Assembly (NCBI GenBank): GCA_023052945.1 | Contig: CP095495.1 | Span: 930,001 to 994,000 of the forward strand | From: Wolbachia pipientis | GTDB lineage: Bacteria; Pseudomonadota; Alphaproteobacteria; Rickettsiales; Anaplasmataceae | Direction of reading: 5' to 3' | Length of the DNA: 64,000 nt | Shown here: piece by piece, positions 9,485 to 19,078 of the stretch | Layout of the letters: every line of letters begins with the position of its first letter | Numbering within the stretch: position 1 is the stretch's first letter | Position numbers and translations under genes: made by a program | The notes under the pieces: generated by a model | Told to the model about the DNA's origin: nothing | What the model saw: only the letters and a program-made list of their open reading frames with translations | The model's database searches: none

Positions 9485-10208
9485 TACTCAGCAAAAGTAC
9501 ATAGGCTGGTTCTTAATTGTATTGTTATTTACCGGTTACATCACAATAAATAACATAATCTTTTTAAAAATAATTCAGCAAGAAAGCGAAGACAATATAA
9601 ATGTTTTAACGGAAAAAATAGATGAATTCAGAATGTCACTTGAAGTTAATCAATCCAGGGTAGAAAAAAAGATATTTGACTTAAAGAGAGTTCTGCACAC
9701 TCAATGTGAGCAAGGTGATGGTAGCTCAAGGCATAAGAACCTCGCAAGATTGCTGCTACTTGTAGTTAAAATGAAGAATTCGTTATTGCGAGAAGCAAAA
9801 TTTGATAATCATATAAATTCAATAAAGCCTTTGATATCAGAGCTTGATGATCCAGAGATAGAAAATGCAGTAAATGAATTGGAAAGTTTGAAAGAGGTAG
9901 ATACTTTACGTGAGTTGAAGTTATCTTTTGAGAAGACCATTGCTGTTATTAACTACAATAAAAGTACATTGTCTAAAAAAATCATTTCAAACTGGATTAG
10001 AATACAAGATAAAAATGACCCATTAAGGGCAAAATTCGCAGAAATTGAGGAGTCAATAAACGATAATGATTGGCAAAATATAACTGTTACAGTAAGCAAT
10101 TTAACGCATTCAGAATTCAAGCCATGGCTGAATAAATTGAATGGTTTTATTGTAGCTTCTAAGAATATTTCAACAATATATCATCACTTATTACAATATA
10201 TCTCATGA
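9477..10208 (+). CDS. Mitofilin (Mic60)-like inner membrane protein
   Basis: This 243-residue protein has one N-terminal membrane helix (about 7-28) followed by a helical, probably coiled-coil periplasmic region. I start at ATG 9477 (MNDTQQKY), inside the lolC end, rather than at an upstream in-frame ATG buried further in lolC. Position gives the best clue: in alphaproteobacteria a mitofilin-domain protein (COG4223, the Mic60 relative) sits directly before hemY, as here with a 4-bp overlap. Sequence similarity alone would not prove it. Expected role: inner-membrane organisation or contact sites. Confidence 0.65.
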   Translation: MNDTQQKYIGWFLIVLLFTGYITINNIIFLKIIQQESEDNINVLTEKIDEFRMSLEVNQSRVEKKIFDLKRVLHTQCEQGDGSSRHKNLARLLLLVVKMKNSLLREAKFDNHINSIKPLISELDDPEIENAVNELESLKEVDTLRELKLSFEKTIAVINYNKSTLSKKIISNWIRIQDKNDPLRAKFAEIEESINDNDWQNITVTVSNLTHSEFKPWLNKLNGFIVASKNISTIYHHLLQYIS

Positions 10209-11425
10209 TTTATTTTATAATTTTCGCTCTTTCGTTTTTATTTGGCATATGGGTCAAGGTAAGTGGTGAAGTAATAAAATTGGAATTAGGCAATTACACT
10301 ATAAGTATTGATCTATATTTCATTATTTTTACTTGTGTAGTTTTATTATTTTTATTAATTACACTTGTACGCTTTTTTTCCTCCATTTTATCAACATTTG
10401 CCAACATAAGAAATAGAAGAAGAGATAGGGAAGAATTGCTTCTCTTTGAAGCTTTCTTTAGCATAGACTTAGACAATATAGAGAACGCTCAAAAGGTAGT
10501 TAAAAGTTTAAATGAAAAAAGCAATAGGTTATCTTTAATAAAGCTCTTTAACTCAGGTAAGACGGGAAATTACAGCTTTTTCAGTAACGGTTTAACAAAT
10601 ATTGCAAATAAAAATCGTAACTTAGCTCTACTTCTGGCCAATAAGCTGATTGTTCACCTCAAACAAGAAAAAGTAGTCTTTCAAAAATTTATAGAATATT
10701 GCTCTAGTTCAATTAATGATAAAATGCTATCTATTCCCTTTCAAATAGAGCATTGCATATTGAAAGAAGATTGGATTAATGCAATTTTGAGGTTAAAGGA
10801 AGCAGTTAAGTTCAATATTTTTCTTCCCTTTGACCATAAAGAAATGTTTGCAGTTTTTTATTGTGCTTTGGCAAAACAATATGAAAGTAGAGGGGATTTT
10901 AAAGGAGCTATAAAGTCTTTATTCAGAGCACAAAGTTATTATGCAACCTTTCGGTCCATCAATTATTTAAAAGCAGAATTATATATTAAACTTGGAAAAA
11001 TCAGAAAAGCTTCTGCAGTGCTAGAGACAGAATATGCAGTAAATCCTACTCCTCAGTCAGCTAGAATGTACATCAATTTAAATAGTAAAGGTGCTGAAAG
11101 ACTATACAACTTACGCCCTGATTATTATTTTAGTTACTGTTTACTTGCTTTGTCCTCAATGAGTTCAGGTAAATATGATCTTGTAAGTCAATATTTAGAC
11201 ACTGCTATGAAAAAAGCTAATTACATGTCAATCTACTTTATTGTAATACAACTCAAGGTTACATTGCAAGAACACGACAAGGTAATTTATTGGCTAAACA
11301 AGATGGGCTCAGAAGCTTTGCCTGATCCGGGCTGGAAGTGTAAAAATTGTAACAGAGAACTAAAGCAATGGGATCATAAATGTTCAAATTGCAATAGTTT
11401 TAATTGCGTTTGTTATATATTATAA
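10205..11425 (+). CDS. hemY: HemY-like TPR membrane protein
   Basis: This 406-residue protein has two N-terminal membrane helices (2-18, 36-58, the HemY_N arrangement) and then TPR-type helix pairs. It ends in a zinc-ribbon-like segment with CKNC (about 378-381) and CSNC (393-396) preceded by GW, as in alphaproteobacterial HemY and in LapB. Despite the name, HemY of this kind is not protoporphyrinogen oxidase; its role in heme metabolism is inferred from gene neighbourhood. It starts inside the preceding mitofilin-like gene (ATGA overlap). Confidence 0.82.
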   Translation: MIYFIIFALSFLFGIWVKVSGEVIKLELGNYTISIDLYFIIFTCVVLLFLLITLVRFFSSILSTFANIRNRRRDREELLLFEAFFSIDLDNIENAQKVVKSLNEKSNRLSLIKLFNSGKTGNYSFFSNGLTNIANKNRNLALLLANKLIVHLKQEKVVFQKFIEYCSSSINDKMLSIPFQIEHCILKEDWINAILRLKEAVKFNIFLPFDHKEMFAVFYCALAKQYESRGDFKGAIKSLFRAQSYYATFRSINYLKAELYIKLGKIRKASAVLETEYAVNPTPQSARMYINLNSKGAERLYNLRPDYYFSYCLLALSSMSSGKYDLVSQYLDTAMKKANYMSIYFIVIQLKVTLQEHDKVIYWLNKMGSEALPDPGWKCKNCNRELKQWDHKCSNCNSFNCVCYIL

Positions 11426-11539
11426 GGTTCCACAAAGTGTGATGATAATAATATATGGGAAATTACCATCAAAGGCCTCTATTGAACAATTTTTGTAGTA
11501 GATCTCTTAATATAACCCTTATTTCAAAATAATAAACCT

Positions 11540-11584
11540 GCAAGTTTTTTAGTTAGACTTGGTTCTAATGTCAAAAAAACTTGC
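11540..11584. terminator. Bidirectional-type terminator hairpin
   Basis: GCAAGTTTTTT (11540-11550) is the exact reverse complement of 11574-11584, with a 23-nt loop. The T/A tracts are part of the stem, so it would act on either strand. It separates hemY from atpG. Confidence 0.5.
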
Positions 11585-11634
11585 TTTTAGACACTAACAA
11601 TTATATATTTTAATAAATCAGAGTTGTATATAAA

Positions 11635-12507
11635 ATGAAGAGCTTAAAGGAATTATCCTTAAGAATTAAGAATATTAGGTCTGTACAGAAGACCACGAAA
11701 ATAATGCAAATGGTTTCTGCAGCAAAGTTATTACAAAGCCAAAGGAAATTATCAAATTCAAAATTATATATATCTAAGCTGCATAGCATTATTTCTTCAT
11801 TAATGCTATCAGTTGATCAAAAATTACTGGCAAAAATTCTAAATGTCAGTAACGACGGTTCTTATCTAGTATTCATTGTTGCGTCTGATCGTGGCTTGTG
11901 CGGCAACTTTAACTCTTCTATTGTCAAATTTAGTCAAGAGCGTGTAAATAAGTCAATCGCAAATGGCAAAAAAGTAGATATTGTATTTCTTGGTAAAAAA
12001 GCTTTTGATGTAGGTAAAAATAGATTTGACTCTAAAAGTATCTTAAAAATTGAAAATAGTAAGGGGATCACGTTAAAGTACGTAGAAGCTTTGGTTGATG
12101 GTATAGATTTAAGTAAATACGATAAAGTTAAAGTTTTTTATAGTAAATTCTATAATACCTTCACGCAAAAGCCAATGTTGGAAACAATAAAACCATGGAG
12201 TGAAGACTCATCCTTGATTGACAACTCTCTGGCTGGTCCAACAACAGATTACGGCTATGAGTATAAACCACAAAATATTGAATTTATTTTAAAATCTTTG
12301 GTCCAAGATTACGTTGTAATTGCTCTTTACTCTGCTTTGCTTGAAAGTGCAACAAGTGAGAATAGTGCTAGGATGGTTGCTATGGAATCAGCAAACAGAA
12401 ACACTAAAGAGATGCTGAACAAACTAGCATTGCTTTATAATCGTTCTCGTCAAGCAGCAATTACAACTGATTTAATTGAAGTTATAGGTGGTGCAGAGTC
12501 TTTATAA
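11635..12507 (+). CDS. atpG: ATP synthase F1 gamma subunit
   Basis: This is the 290-residue central shaft of F1-ATPase. The N-terminal coil [26 protein letters not shown] and the C-terminal coil with [20 protein letters not shown] and [24 protein letters not shown] are the strongly conserved parts. [10 protein letters not shown] begins the Rossmann-like middle domain. No other atp gene is adjacent: the operon is dispersed, as in other Rickettsiales. pmbA follows 18 bp downstream with its own AAGGAG site. Confidence 0.97.
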   Translation: MKSLKELSLRIKNIRSVQKTTKIMQMVSAAKLLQSQRKLSNSKLYISKLHSIISSLMLSVDQKLLAKILNVSNDGSYLVFIVASDRGLCGNFNSSIVKFSQERVNKSIANGKKVDIVFLGKKAFDVGKNRFDSKSILKIENSKGITLKYVEALVDGIDLSKYDKVKVFYSKFYNTFTQKPMLETIKPWSEDSSLIDNSLAGPTTDYGYEYKPQNIEFILKSLVQDYVVIALYSALLESATSENSARMVAMESANRNTKEMLNKLALLYNRSRQAAITTDLIEVIGGAESL

Positions 12508-12525
12508 AAATCTAAGGAGTAGAAA

Positions 12526-13860
12526 ATGAATATATTAAATATTGCAGCAGATATCACTAAATTAATAAAAAAGCAGAATCAAGATGCGGAAGTTACAATA
12601 TATGGAACTAATAAGACTTCAGTTTCTCAGCGTCTATCAAAAATTGAGCAAATATCACAATCTAAAAATTGCACTGTAGGAATCAGAGCTATAGCAGGTA
12701 AAAACAAAGCTGCGTATATTTCTACAAACGATTTGAATAATCTTAGTGATACGGTAAGCCAAGTGGTAGAAATGGCAAAGAATGCGCCAGAAGATCCTTG
12801 CATTAATTTTGCTGTAAATGGTAGTAATTATATCTCTTCTGCAGATTTAAGTATCTCAGATAATAATGTTGTAACCGTTGATAGCCTAAAAGAAATTGCT
12901 GAAGCTGCAGAAAATTCAGCCCTTGCACATAAGAGTATCACTAATTCTGAAGGAGCCTCTTCTTCATACGCTTTAGTGAATGCAGTATTATCGACTGTTT
13001 CTGGTTTTATTTGCTCGTTTAGTAAATCAACCTTTGCTAATCAGGTCTCTGTTGTTGCTGGAAGAGAAAGTGAAATGAAGGTTGGTTACGATTATGATAT
13101 AGCATGTAATTTTAGTGATTTAAAGTTGCCAGAGTTAATGGGAAAAGAAGCAGCAAAAAGAGCAGTTGATCAATTGAATTCACGTACAATTAAAACTGGT
13201 AAATTTCCAGTTATTTTTGAAAAAAGAGCAGCAAAAGGGCTAGTAAAAAGTTTTGCTTCTGCTATAAATGGGAGCAGTATTATAAGCAACAGTTCTTTCT
13301 TGAGGGGTAGTTTAAACGCTCAGATTTTCAACGATAGAATTAATATTATCGATGATCCATTGTTGCCAAGAGGCATAGCATCGAGACCATTTGATGGAGA
13401 AGGGATAACTAGCAAGAAAAATATATTTGTAAAAAACGGAATATTACAAAATTGGATTTTAGACTTATACTCGGCTAGAAAATTAGACTCAGAAACAACC
13501 GGAAGTGCAACTCGTGCAAGTAATGCTGCAGTTATTCCTGCAGCTAGTAACCTCTACATTGAGAATGGTAATGTATCGTTTGAAGAATTAATTCAGGAAG
13601 TGAAAGAGGGAATATATGTAACTGATTTATTTGGTTTTGGTGTTAATTTAATCAATGGCGATTACAGCCAAGGCGCTTCCGGATTTTTTATAGAAAATGG
13701 AAAAATAACGTATCCAATACATGAGATTACCATTGCTAGCAATTTGAAGGATATGTTTAGCAATTTAGTCGTTGCAGATGATCTAACTTTTTGTGGGCAA
13801 TTTAATTCACCAACGATTAAAGTTAGCGAAATGACGGTTGCAGGTTCGCTTAACGATTAA
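12526..13860 (+). CDS. pmbA: PmbA/TldE-family metalloprotease-like protein
   Basis: This 444-residue protein is a member of the TldD/PmbA (TldE) family. Typical blocks are DAEVTIYGTNKTSVSQRL near the N-terminus, the central FEKRAAKGLVKSFASAINGSS, and near the C-terminus VTDLFGFGVNLINGDYSQGASGFFIENG. TldD carries the HExxxH zinc site; TldE lacks it, and I see none here, so this is the TldE-type subunit. An AAGGAG site sits five bases before the ATG. The partner tldD is not in the window. Confidence 0.92.
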   Translation: MNILNIAADITKLIKKQNQDAEVTIYGTNKTSVSQRLSKIEQISQSKNCTVGIRAIAGKNKAAYISTNDLNNLSDTVSQVVEMAKNAPEDPCINFAVNGSNYISSADLSISDNNVVTVDSLKEIAEAAENSALAHKSITNSEGASSSYALVNAVLSTVSGFICSFSKSTFANQVSVVAGRESEMKVGYDYDIACNFSDLKLPELMGKEAAKRAVDQLNSRTIKTGKFPVIFEKRAAKGLVKSFASAINGSSIISNSSFLRGSLNAQIFNDRINIIDDPLLPRGIASRPFDGEGITSKKNIFVKNGILQNWILDLYSARKLDSETTGSATRASNAAVIPAASNLYIENGNVSFEELIQEVKEGIYVTDLFGFGVNLINGDYSQGASGFFIENGKITYPIHEITIASNLKDMFSNLVVADDLTFCGQFNSPTIKVSEMTVAGSLND

Positions 13861-14034
13861 AAAATTTATTTGCATTAAGTACAGCAATTGTGTATTATTG
13901 TCATGTAATGTTAAGAATAGACTATGGAGTATAAAGGTTTAGTTTCAATAGCTAAGCTTAAAGCATTCTCAATCGTAATTTCAAAGTTTTTCATCACATT
14001 AGTAATGTTAGTTAATAATTTAGGAGTTGTTTAA

Positions 14035-14286
14035 ATGGAATTTGGTAATGTAAAATGGTTTAATGCCGAAAAAGGCTATGGTTTCATCAAGCCAGAAGGT
14101 AAAGGGGGTGATGTTTTTGTACATATTAGCACGTTGGAACGTTCAGGAATAAGGCCTGAGACACTTAAAGGAGAGAATAAAGAGAAGGGGATAAAAGGAG
14201 AAAGGGTGAGTTATGAGGTTAAAGAGGAGCGCGGTAGAAACGGAGAAGATAAAAAATCTGCAATAAATTTAAGATTGGAAGATTAA
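14035..14286 (+). CDS. cspA: Cold-shock domain protein
   Basis: This 83-residue single CSD protein binds single-stranded nucleic acid. [15 protein letters not shown] has the RNP1 motif and DVFVHIS has RNP2. It is longer than standard Csp (about 67-70) because of a charged insertion around residues 45-60 ([12 protein letters not shown]). A TTAGGAG site precedes the ATG and the leader (13861-14034) is long, as often seen for cold-shock genes. The DEAD-box helicase follows after 35 bp, a sensible RNA-remodelling pair. Confidence 0.93.
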   Translation: MEFGNVKWFNAEKGYGFIKPEGKGGDVFVHISTLERSGIRPETLKGENKEKGIKGERVSYEVKEERGRNGEDKKSAINLRLED

Positions 14287-14321
14287 TCTATTATGAAGTC
14301 TTTTAATAGGGTTAACGTATT

Positions 14322-15548
14322 GTGAATAATTTTCATGAGATGGGTCTCCCAGCTTCGCTTACACAAGCTCTAGATAAAAATAATCTTTTCGTCCCAACTC
14401 CGATTCAAATACAAGCGATTCCCTTAGCGCTACAAGGTAAAGATATTCTTGGGTCTGCTCAAACGGGAACTGGAAAAACTTTGGCATTTGCTATTCCGTT
14501 GGTTGCTAATTTGCTGAATGAGCCTAACACTGGTTCAGCTTTAGTCATCGTGCCAACCAGGGAGCTTGCGCATCAGGTAACAAATGAGATAAGAAAACTC
14601 TTATTTCAAAATTCTGCACTAAGGGTCGCTTTATTGATTGGTGGTGAGCCTATTTTTAGGCAGCTAAATCAGCTTCAGAAAAAACCACAAATTGTAATAG
14701 GTACTCCTGGTCGTATTATAGACCATATTGAGCGTAAAACTTTGATTACTCGCAATGTTAGCGTTCTTGTGCTTGATGAAACGGATCGTATGTTTGATAT
14801 GGGCTTTGGAATTCAAATTGAAGGGATCATGAAATATCTGCCAAAAATACGGCAGACTCTTATGTTTTCTGCAACTCTTCCTAGTGATATAGTTAAACTT
14901 ACTGAGAAGTACCTTAATCGACCAGAACGTATTTCTGTTGATTGTGAGACTACAACTTCTGTAAAAATTAAGCAAGAGATTGTTTATGCATCAGAATCAG
15001 AAAAATATGAAAAGCTTGTTACACAACTATGTCAGCGCGAAGGATCAATCATTATCTTTGTCAAAACAAAGCAAGGAGCGGATCAGCTAGCTAGCAGATT
15101 GTACAAAGATGACTATAGCGCTTTAGCAATTCATGGTGATTTAAGGCAGCACAAGCGCGAAAGGGTCATTAATTCTTTTCGTCGTGGCCGCAATCAAATC
15201 ATGGTTGCAACAGATGTTGCTTCTCGCGGCCTTGATATTCCCCACATTCAACATGTTATCAATTATGATGCACCACAATCGCAAGCTGACTATATTCATC
15301 GTATAGGCAGAACTGCACGTGCTGGAGCTGAAGGGCATGCGCTATCTTTTGTTACACCTCAAGATAAGAGAAGACTGCCTGCATTGGCAGACAAAGAAGG
15401 AGAGCCAAATTTTGATTGTAGTGTGCAATTTAAAAAACGTAATAGCAAAAAGGTCTTTAAAAGGCCAAGTACGTTAAAGACTAAATACGGTAGAAAAAAG
15501 ATCAATGCATTTAAAAAGAAAAGCAGAGTACTAGAAAAAGCATATTAA
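14322..15548 (+). CDS. DEAD-box ATP-dependent RNA helicase (RhlE-like)
   Basis: This 408-residue helicase core has a short basic tail. Seen in order: the Q motif around PTPIQIQA, Walker A AQTGTGKT (46-53), PTRELAHQ, TPGR, motif II as DETD (152-155) rather than DEAD, SAT (183-185), RGLDIP, and HRIGRTARAG (326-335). The start is GTG at 14322. The Lys/Arg-rich C-terminus should bind RNA. It likely acts with the cold-shock protein upstream in ribosome assembly or RNA turnover. The exact orthologue (RhlE, DeaD or other) cannot be settled. Confidence 0.93.
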   Translation: MNNFHEMGLPASLTQALDKNNLFVPTPIQIQAIPLALQGKDILGSAQTGTGKTLAFAIPLVANLLNEPNTGSALVIVPTRELAHQVTNEIRKLLFQNSALRVALLIGGEPIFRQLNQLQKKPQIVIGTPGRIIDHIERKTLITRNVSVLVLDETDRMFDMGFGIQIEGIMKYLPKIRQTLMFSATLPSDIVKLTEKYLNRPERISVDCETTTSVKIKQEIVYASESEKYEKLVTQLCQREGSIIIFVKTKQGADQLASRLYKDDYSALAIHGDLRQHKRERVINSFRRGRNQIMVATDVASRGLDIPHIQHVINYDAPQSQADYIHRIGRTARAGAEGHALSFVTPQDKRRLPALADKEGEPNFDCSVQFKKRNSKKVFKRPSTLKTKYGRKKINAFKKKSRVLEKAY

Positions 15549-15675
15549 ATAGGATTTACCTACAACTTGATAAGTGTAAAACTCGTCATTCCGCTACTCA
15601 TTAGCAGAATCTATAGACCTACTGCGAATCAAGCGATAAAAAAAAGGAAAGGAGGGTGACTAAAATCAAGGTTAA

Positions 15676-16056
15676 CTAAAAGGCGTGCTTAAGATTTACA
15701 ATACCAGCAATAATATTGAACCTCAGGTTATATTTTTTCTGAAAATTGCGATAAACATTCGACATAATCTTAAATATCTTTATCTCTCGGATCTTGTTTT
15801 CTACTCTCATTCTAAATGATGCTAATCTTCTATTATGCTCTGGAGTTAATGGCTTTTTACGATACTTTTTATATGGAATTATAACATTGCTTTGCAATTT
15901 TTGCCAACCTTGATATCCAGAATCGGCATGTTTTATGCTATCAAGTGGTAAATATTTTTCTTGTTTCCTTATGCGGAAATCACTAATTCTACCACGGTAT
16001 GACTTTGACACTGATAAAATTCTTCCTCCTTCTTCGATAATAATCTCAGTTTTCAT
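15676..16056 (-). CDS. IS5 transposase, frame B (C-terminal half), copy 2
   Basis: This is identical at protein level to frame B of copy 1 (126 residues) and overlaps frame A by four bases. It carries the HADSGYQG block and the ENKIREIK helix. Confidence 0.8.
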   Translation of the reverse strand: MKTEIIIEEGGRILSVSKSYRGRISDFRIRKQEKYLPLDSIKHADSGYQGWQKLQSNVIIPYKKYRKKPLTPEHNRRLASFRMRVENKIREIKIFKIMSNVYRNFQKKYNLRFNIIAGIVNLKHAF

Positions 16057-16490
16057 AGTGTTGGTTCTTTTTTTCCTGAATATGATTTCTTCCGTTTTTT
16101 ACTATCTTCTGGTCTCTGTATTTGCTGTTCTGTAACATCAGCCAAAATCTTCAGTATTTTTTCTGGCGTCATACTTCTATCTTTTGTTATAGTCACTTTT
16201 TTGGCGAGTAATGGCTCTATTCTCTTAAGTAACCTACATACATTTGCGTTGTGTACATTGAATAGGCATCCTAAAAATCTATGTGTTATGTAAGTGCGAT
16301 AGTACAAAATTACGCAAAACAACTTATCTTCCAGAGTTGGTAGTTTTGATCTTCTACCATGACACTTTTTCTGTTTTTCCCATCCAGACCTCACTTTTTC
16401 CACTACTTTTTCGAACTCCTCTATAGTTAAACCTGTTATATTACGAAAGTTTCTTGGGTGTTTTTTTATATTATAGTAACTAAAGCTCAT
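16053..16490 (-). CDS. IS5 transposase, frame A (N-terminal half), copy 2
   Basis: This 145-residue frame equals that of copy 1 except for Ile instead of Met at residue 8. Trp37 and Asp118 are kept. The seven-base poly-A run (T7 on the plus strand, 16068-16074) puts the second half in another frame. Confidence 0.85.
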   Translation of the reverse strand: MSFSYYNIKKHPRNFRNITGLTIEEFEKVVEKVRSGWEKQKKCHGRRSKLPTLEDKLFCVILYYRTYITHRFLGCLFNVHNANVCRLLKRIEPLLAKKVTITKDRSMTPEKILKILADVTEQQIQRPEDSKKRKKSYSGKKEPTL

Positions 16491-16710
16491 TTTTTTCCCT
16501 TACTTGATCTGCTTATTCTTCTTCTACCTCTCTCACATCATTTTTTCAATCACCTTTTTCAGCAGGTCTTATGTTGAGATATCGCGGTGCTATGACGTAG
16601 ATCCAGAGTGGGGATTCAAATTGGCTACAGCGAACTGCTGGATTTCAATTTTTTTAATAATTGTGTGCTATTCATTATATATGAGTTCCCACTTTTAAAG
16701 AGAATAGGCG

Positions 16711-19017
16711 ATGATTTCCAAAAACTTAGAGGCAAGTTTGAATAGGGCGCTACTTATTGCTTCTAATTTTAATCTAAAATATGCGAAAGTAGAACATTTA
16801 TTGCTGGCGTTAACTAAAGACGTGGATGTAAATTACGTTTTATCAAGATGTAATATCAGAGCCGATGAAATCATCAATATGGATAACATTCTATCAAGAT
16901 GCAATATTAAGGCTAATGATTATAATAATAATATAAAAGGGTTTTTACAAAGCAGTTCTGAATTGATTATCAATGGAGTTAAACCTAGCTCAATGTTTCA
17001 ATGCATAATACACAGAGCAATAATACGGTCTCATAGCTTGGGGAAAAAAGAAATAAATGGAGCAAGTGTTCTAGTAGAGATTTTGTCTGGGCAAGATTTA
17101 TACGTTGAAGATCTATTGCAGAAACAAAGTGCGAAAGATTCCAATTTGATTTACCATATATCTAATATGAAATACTCTAACGATATAGATGAATACACCA
17201 CCAATCATAAAGTAAAACTTGATAAAAATAATGACGCTTCTACTACAGTAAATAAAGGTGAGCTACTAAAAGATGAGGAAATTCTACAAAGTTATTGTAA
17301 AAATTTAAATGACTATGCAAGAAGCAAAAAAATAGATTATGTTATTGGTCGTGATTATGAATTAAATCGCACTATAGAAATATTATTGAGGCGTAGAAAA
17401 AACAACCCTTTATATGTTGGAGACCCAGGTGTTGGCAAAACAACAATAGTTGAGGGTTTGGTATTGAAGATCATTGAAGGCAGTGTTCCGAGTGCGCTCA
17501 GGTCCAGTATAATTTATGCTTTGGATTTAGGATCACTCCTTGCAGGGACACGCTACAGAGGTGATTTTGAAGAGAGAATAAAATCTATAATAAAAGCGAT
17601 TGAGGTAAAACCAGGTGCTATCCTTTTTATTGACGAAATACACACTATCATTGGAGCAGGTTCTACAAGTGGTAGCTTTCTTGATGCAGGTAACCTACTC
17701 AAACCTGCGCTTGCAAGAGGTACACTACGTTGTATAGGTGCAACTACATATAGAGAATACAGCACTAGTTTTGAAAAAGATAAAGCACTAGCGAGAAGGT
17801 TTCAAAAAATTAATGTTAAAGAATCTTCTGTTAATGAAACGATAAAGATACTAGATGGCATAAAGCACTACTATGAAGGGTATCATGGAGTATATTATAC
17901 AAAGAATGCCATTAGGTCTGCGGCTGAACTTTCGCATAAGTATATTACTGGGCGAATATTACCTGATAAAGCGGTTGATGTTATTGATGAGGCAGGGGCA
18001 TATTGTAAATTGCTAAGAAACAGGGGTAAAATTGTAAATAGTAGAGATATTAAAAATACCATTACTAGAATTACAAATGTGCCTTGCGGATCTGAATCTG
18101 ATGATTTGCAGAAAGTAAAGTCTTTAAAAGCTAATCTAGAAAAGGTGATTTTTGGCCAAGAGCAGGCAATAGAATCTCTTGTTAATTCTATTAAAATTGC
18201 TAAATCTGGGTTGAGAAATTACAATAAGCCTTTAGCAAATTATCTTTTTGCAGGGCCAACCGGTGTTGGTAAAACCGAGCTAGCAAAACAATTAGCAGAA
18301 AGCATGGGCATGAATCTTATACGCTTTGATATGTCCGAATATATTGAATCCCATACGATATCAAGGATTATTGGTTCTCCTCCTGGATATGTAGGTTATG
18401 ATCAGGGTGGATTACTCACAGAGTCTGTATCTAACAATCAATATAGTGTTGTGCTGCTTGATGAAATTGAAAAGGCCCATAGCGATATCTATAATATATT
18501 GCTACAAATTATGGATTATGGTTGTGTTACAGACACTTACGGACGTAAAGTTAACTTTTCCAATATAATTTTAATTATGACAACCAATGCAGGAGCAGTT
18601 GAACGCAGCAAAAGTTTTGTTGGCTTTGGGCATAAAAATTTTAACATTGGTGATAGCGAAAAAGCAATAGAACAGGTTTTTAGCCCTGAATTTCGTAATC
18701 GTCTTGATGCGATTATTTCTTTTTCTGACTTAAGTACGGATGTGATTTTGCATATTGTGGATAAATTTGTCCTAGAACTGAAAAAGCAACTGACGCAAAA
18801 AGGCATAAACTGCTCAGTAGAAGACGAAGTAAAATCTTATCTTGTACAAATGGGTTATAGCAAGGAAATGGGAGCACGTCCGATAGAGAGACTTATTGAA
18901 AAAGAGATAAAAAGTTACTTAGCGGAAGAAATACTGAATCGTAAATTAACAAAAGGAAGGAAATTAAGAATCTATATGAATAAAGTAGAAGATAAAATTG
19001 CTTTTGATATAGTTTAA
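16711..19017 (+). CDS. clpA: ATP-dependent Clp protease ATP-binding subunit ClpA
   Basis: This 768-residue Hsp100 unfoldase feeds substrates to ClpP. It has an N-terminal Clp_N domain; D1 AAA with Walker A GDPGVGKT (237-244); no long middle domain, which separates it from ClpB/ClpC; and D2 AAA with GPTGVGKT (about 515-522), then a Clp C-terminal domain. In the N-domain a ~17-residue segment is repeated in tandem: VLSRCNIRADEI (43-54) and ILSRCNIKANDY (60-71), an apparent small duplication. No clpS is adjacent; in many bacteria clpS precedes clpA. Confidence 0.95.
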   Translation: MISKNLEASLNRALLIASNFNLKYAKVEHLLLALTKDVDVNYVLSRCNIRADEIINMDNILSRCNIKANDYNNNIKGFLQSSSELIINGVKPSSMFQCIIHRAIIRSHSLGKKEINGASVLVEILSGQDLYVEDLLQKQSAKDSNLIYHISNMKYSNDIDEYTTNHKVKLDKNNDASTTVNKGELLKDEEILQSYCKNLNDYARSKKIDYVIGRDYELNRTIEILLRRRKNNPLYVGDPGVGKTTIVEGLVLKIIEGSVPSALRSSIIYALDLGSLLAGTRYRGDFEERIKSIIKAIEVKPGAILFIDEIHTIIGAGSTSGSFLDAGNLLKPALARGTLRCIGATTYREYSTSFEKDKALARRFQKINVKESSVNETIKILDGIKHYYEGYHGVYYTKNAIRSAAELSHKYITGRILPDKAVDVIDEAGAYCKLLRNRGKIVNSRDIKNTITRITNVPCGSESDDLQKVKSLKANLEKVIFGQEQAIESLVNSIKIAKSGLRNYNKPLANYLFAGPTGVGKTELAKQLAESMGMNLIRFDMSEYIESHTISRIIGSPPGYVGYDQGGLLTESVSNNQYSVVLLDEIEKAHSDIYNILLQIMDYGCVTDTYGRKVNFSNIILIMTTNAGAVERSKSFVGFGHKNFNIGDSEKAIEQVFSPEFRNRLDAIISFSDLSTDVILHIVDKFVLELKKQLTQKGINCSVEDEVKSYLVQMGYSKEMGARPIERLIEKEIKSYLAEEILNRKLTKGRKLRIYMNKVEDKIAFDIV

Positions 19018-19078
19018 AATCCTTGTATTGAACTTCATCTTTGTTACAATTTATAACTTAAATTTAATTTGAATTATA

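Larger units (their letters stand above)
15615..16569 (-). mobile_element. IS5-family insertion sequence, copy 2
   Basis: This 955-bp copy has ends AGACCTACTG (one base changed from AGACCTGCTG) and CAGCAGGTCT, flanked by 3-bp repeats TAT (15612-15614 and 16570-16572). The flanks are the two halves of a dispersed palindromic repeat ('cgtcattccgctactcattagcagaatc' side and 'gttgagatatcgcggtgctatgacg' side). The element is in the seven-A form. The ~140 bp from its right edge to clpA holds the rest of that repeat and no gene. Confidence 0.9.

Noticed and set aside
16504..16698. A 64-codon frame at the right end of IS5 copy 2
   Set aside because: It begins inside the IS end and runs through its inverted repeat into flanking repeat DNA; the same leader peptide appears at copy 3, so it is an artefact of the IS sequence.
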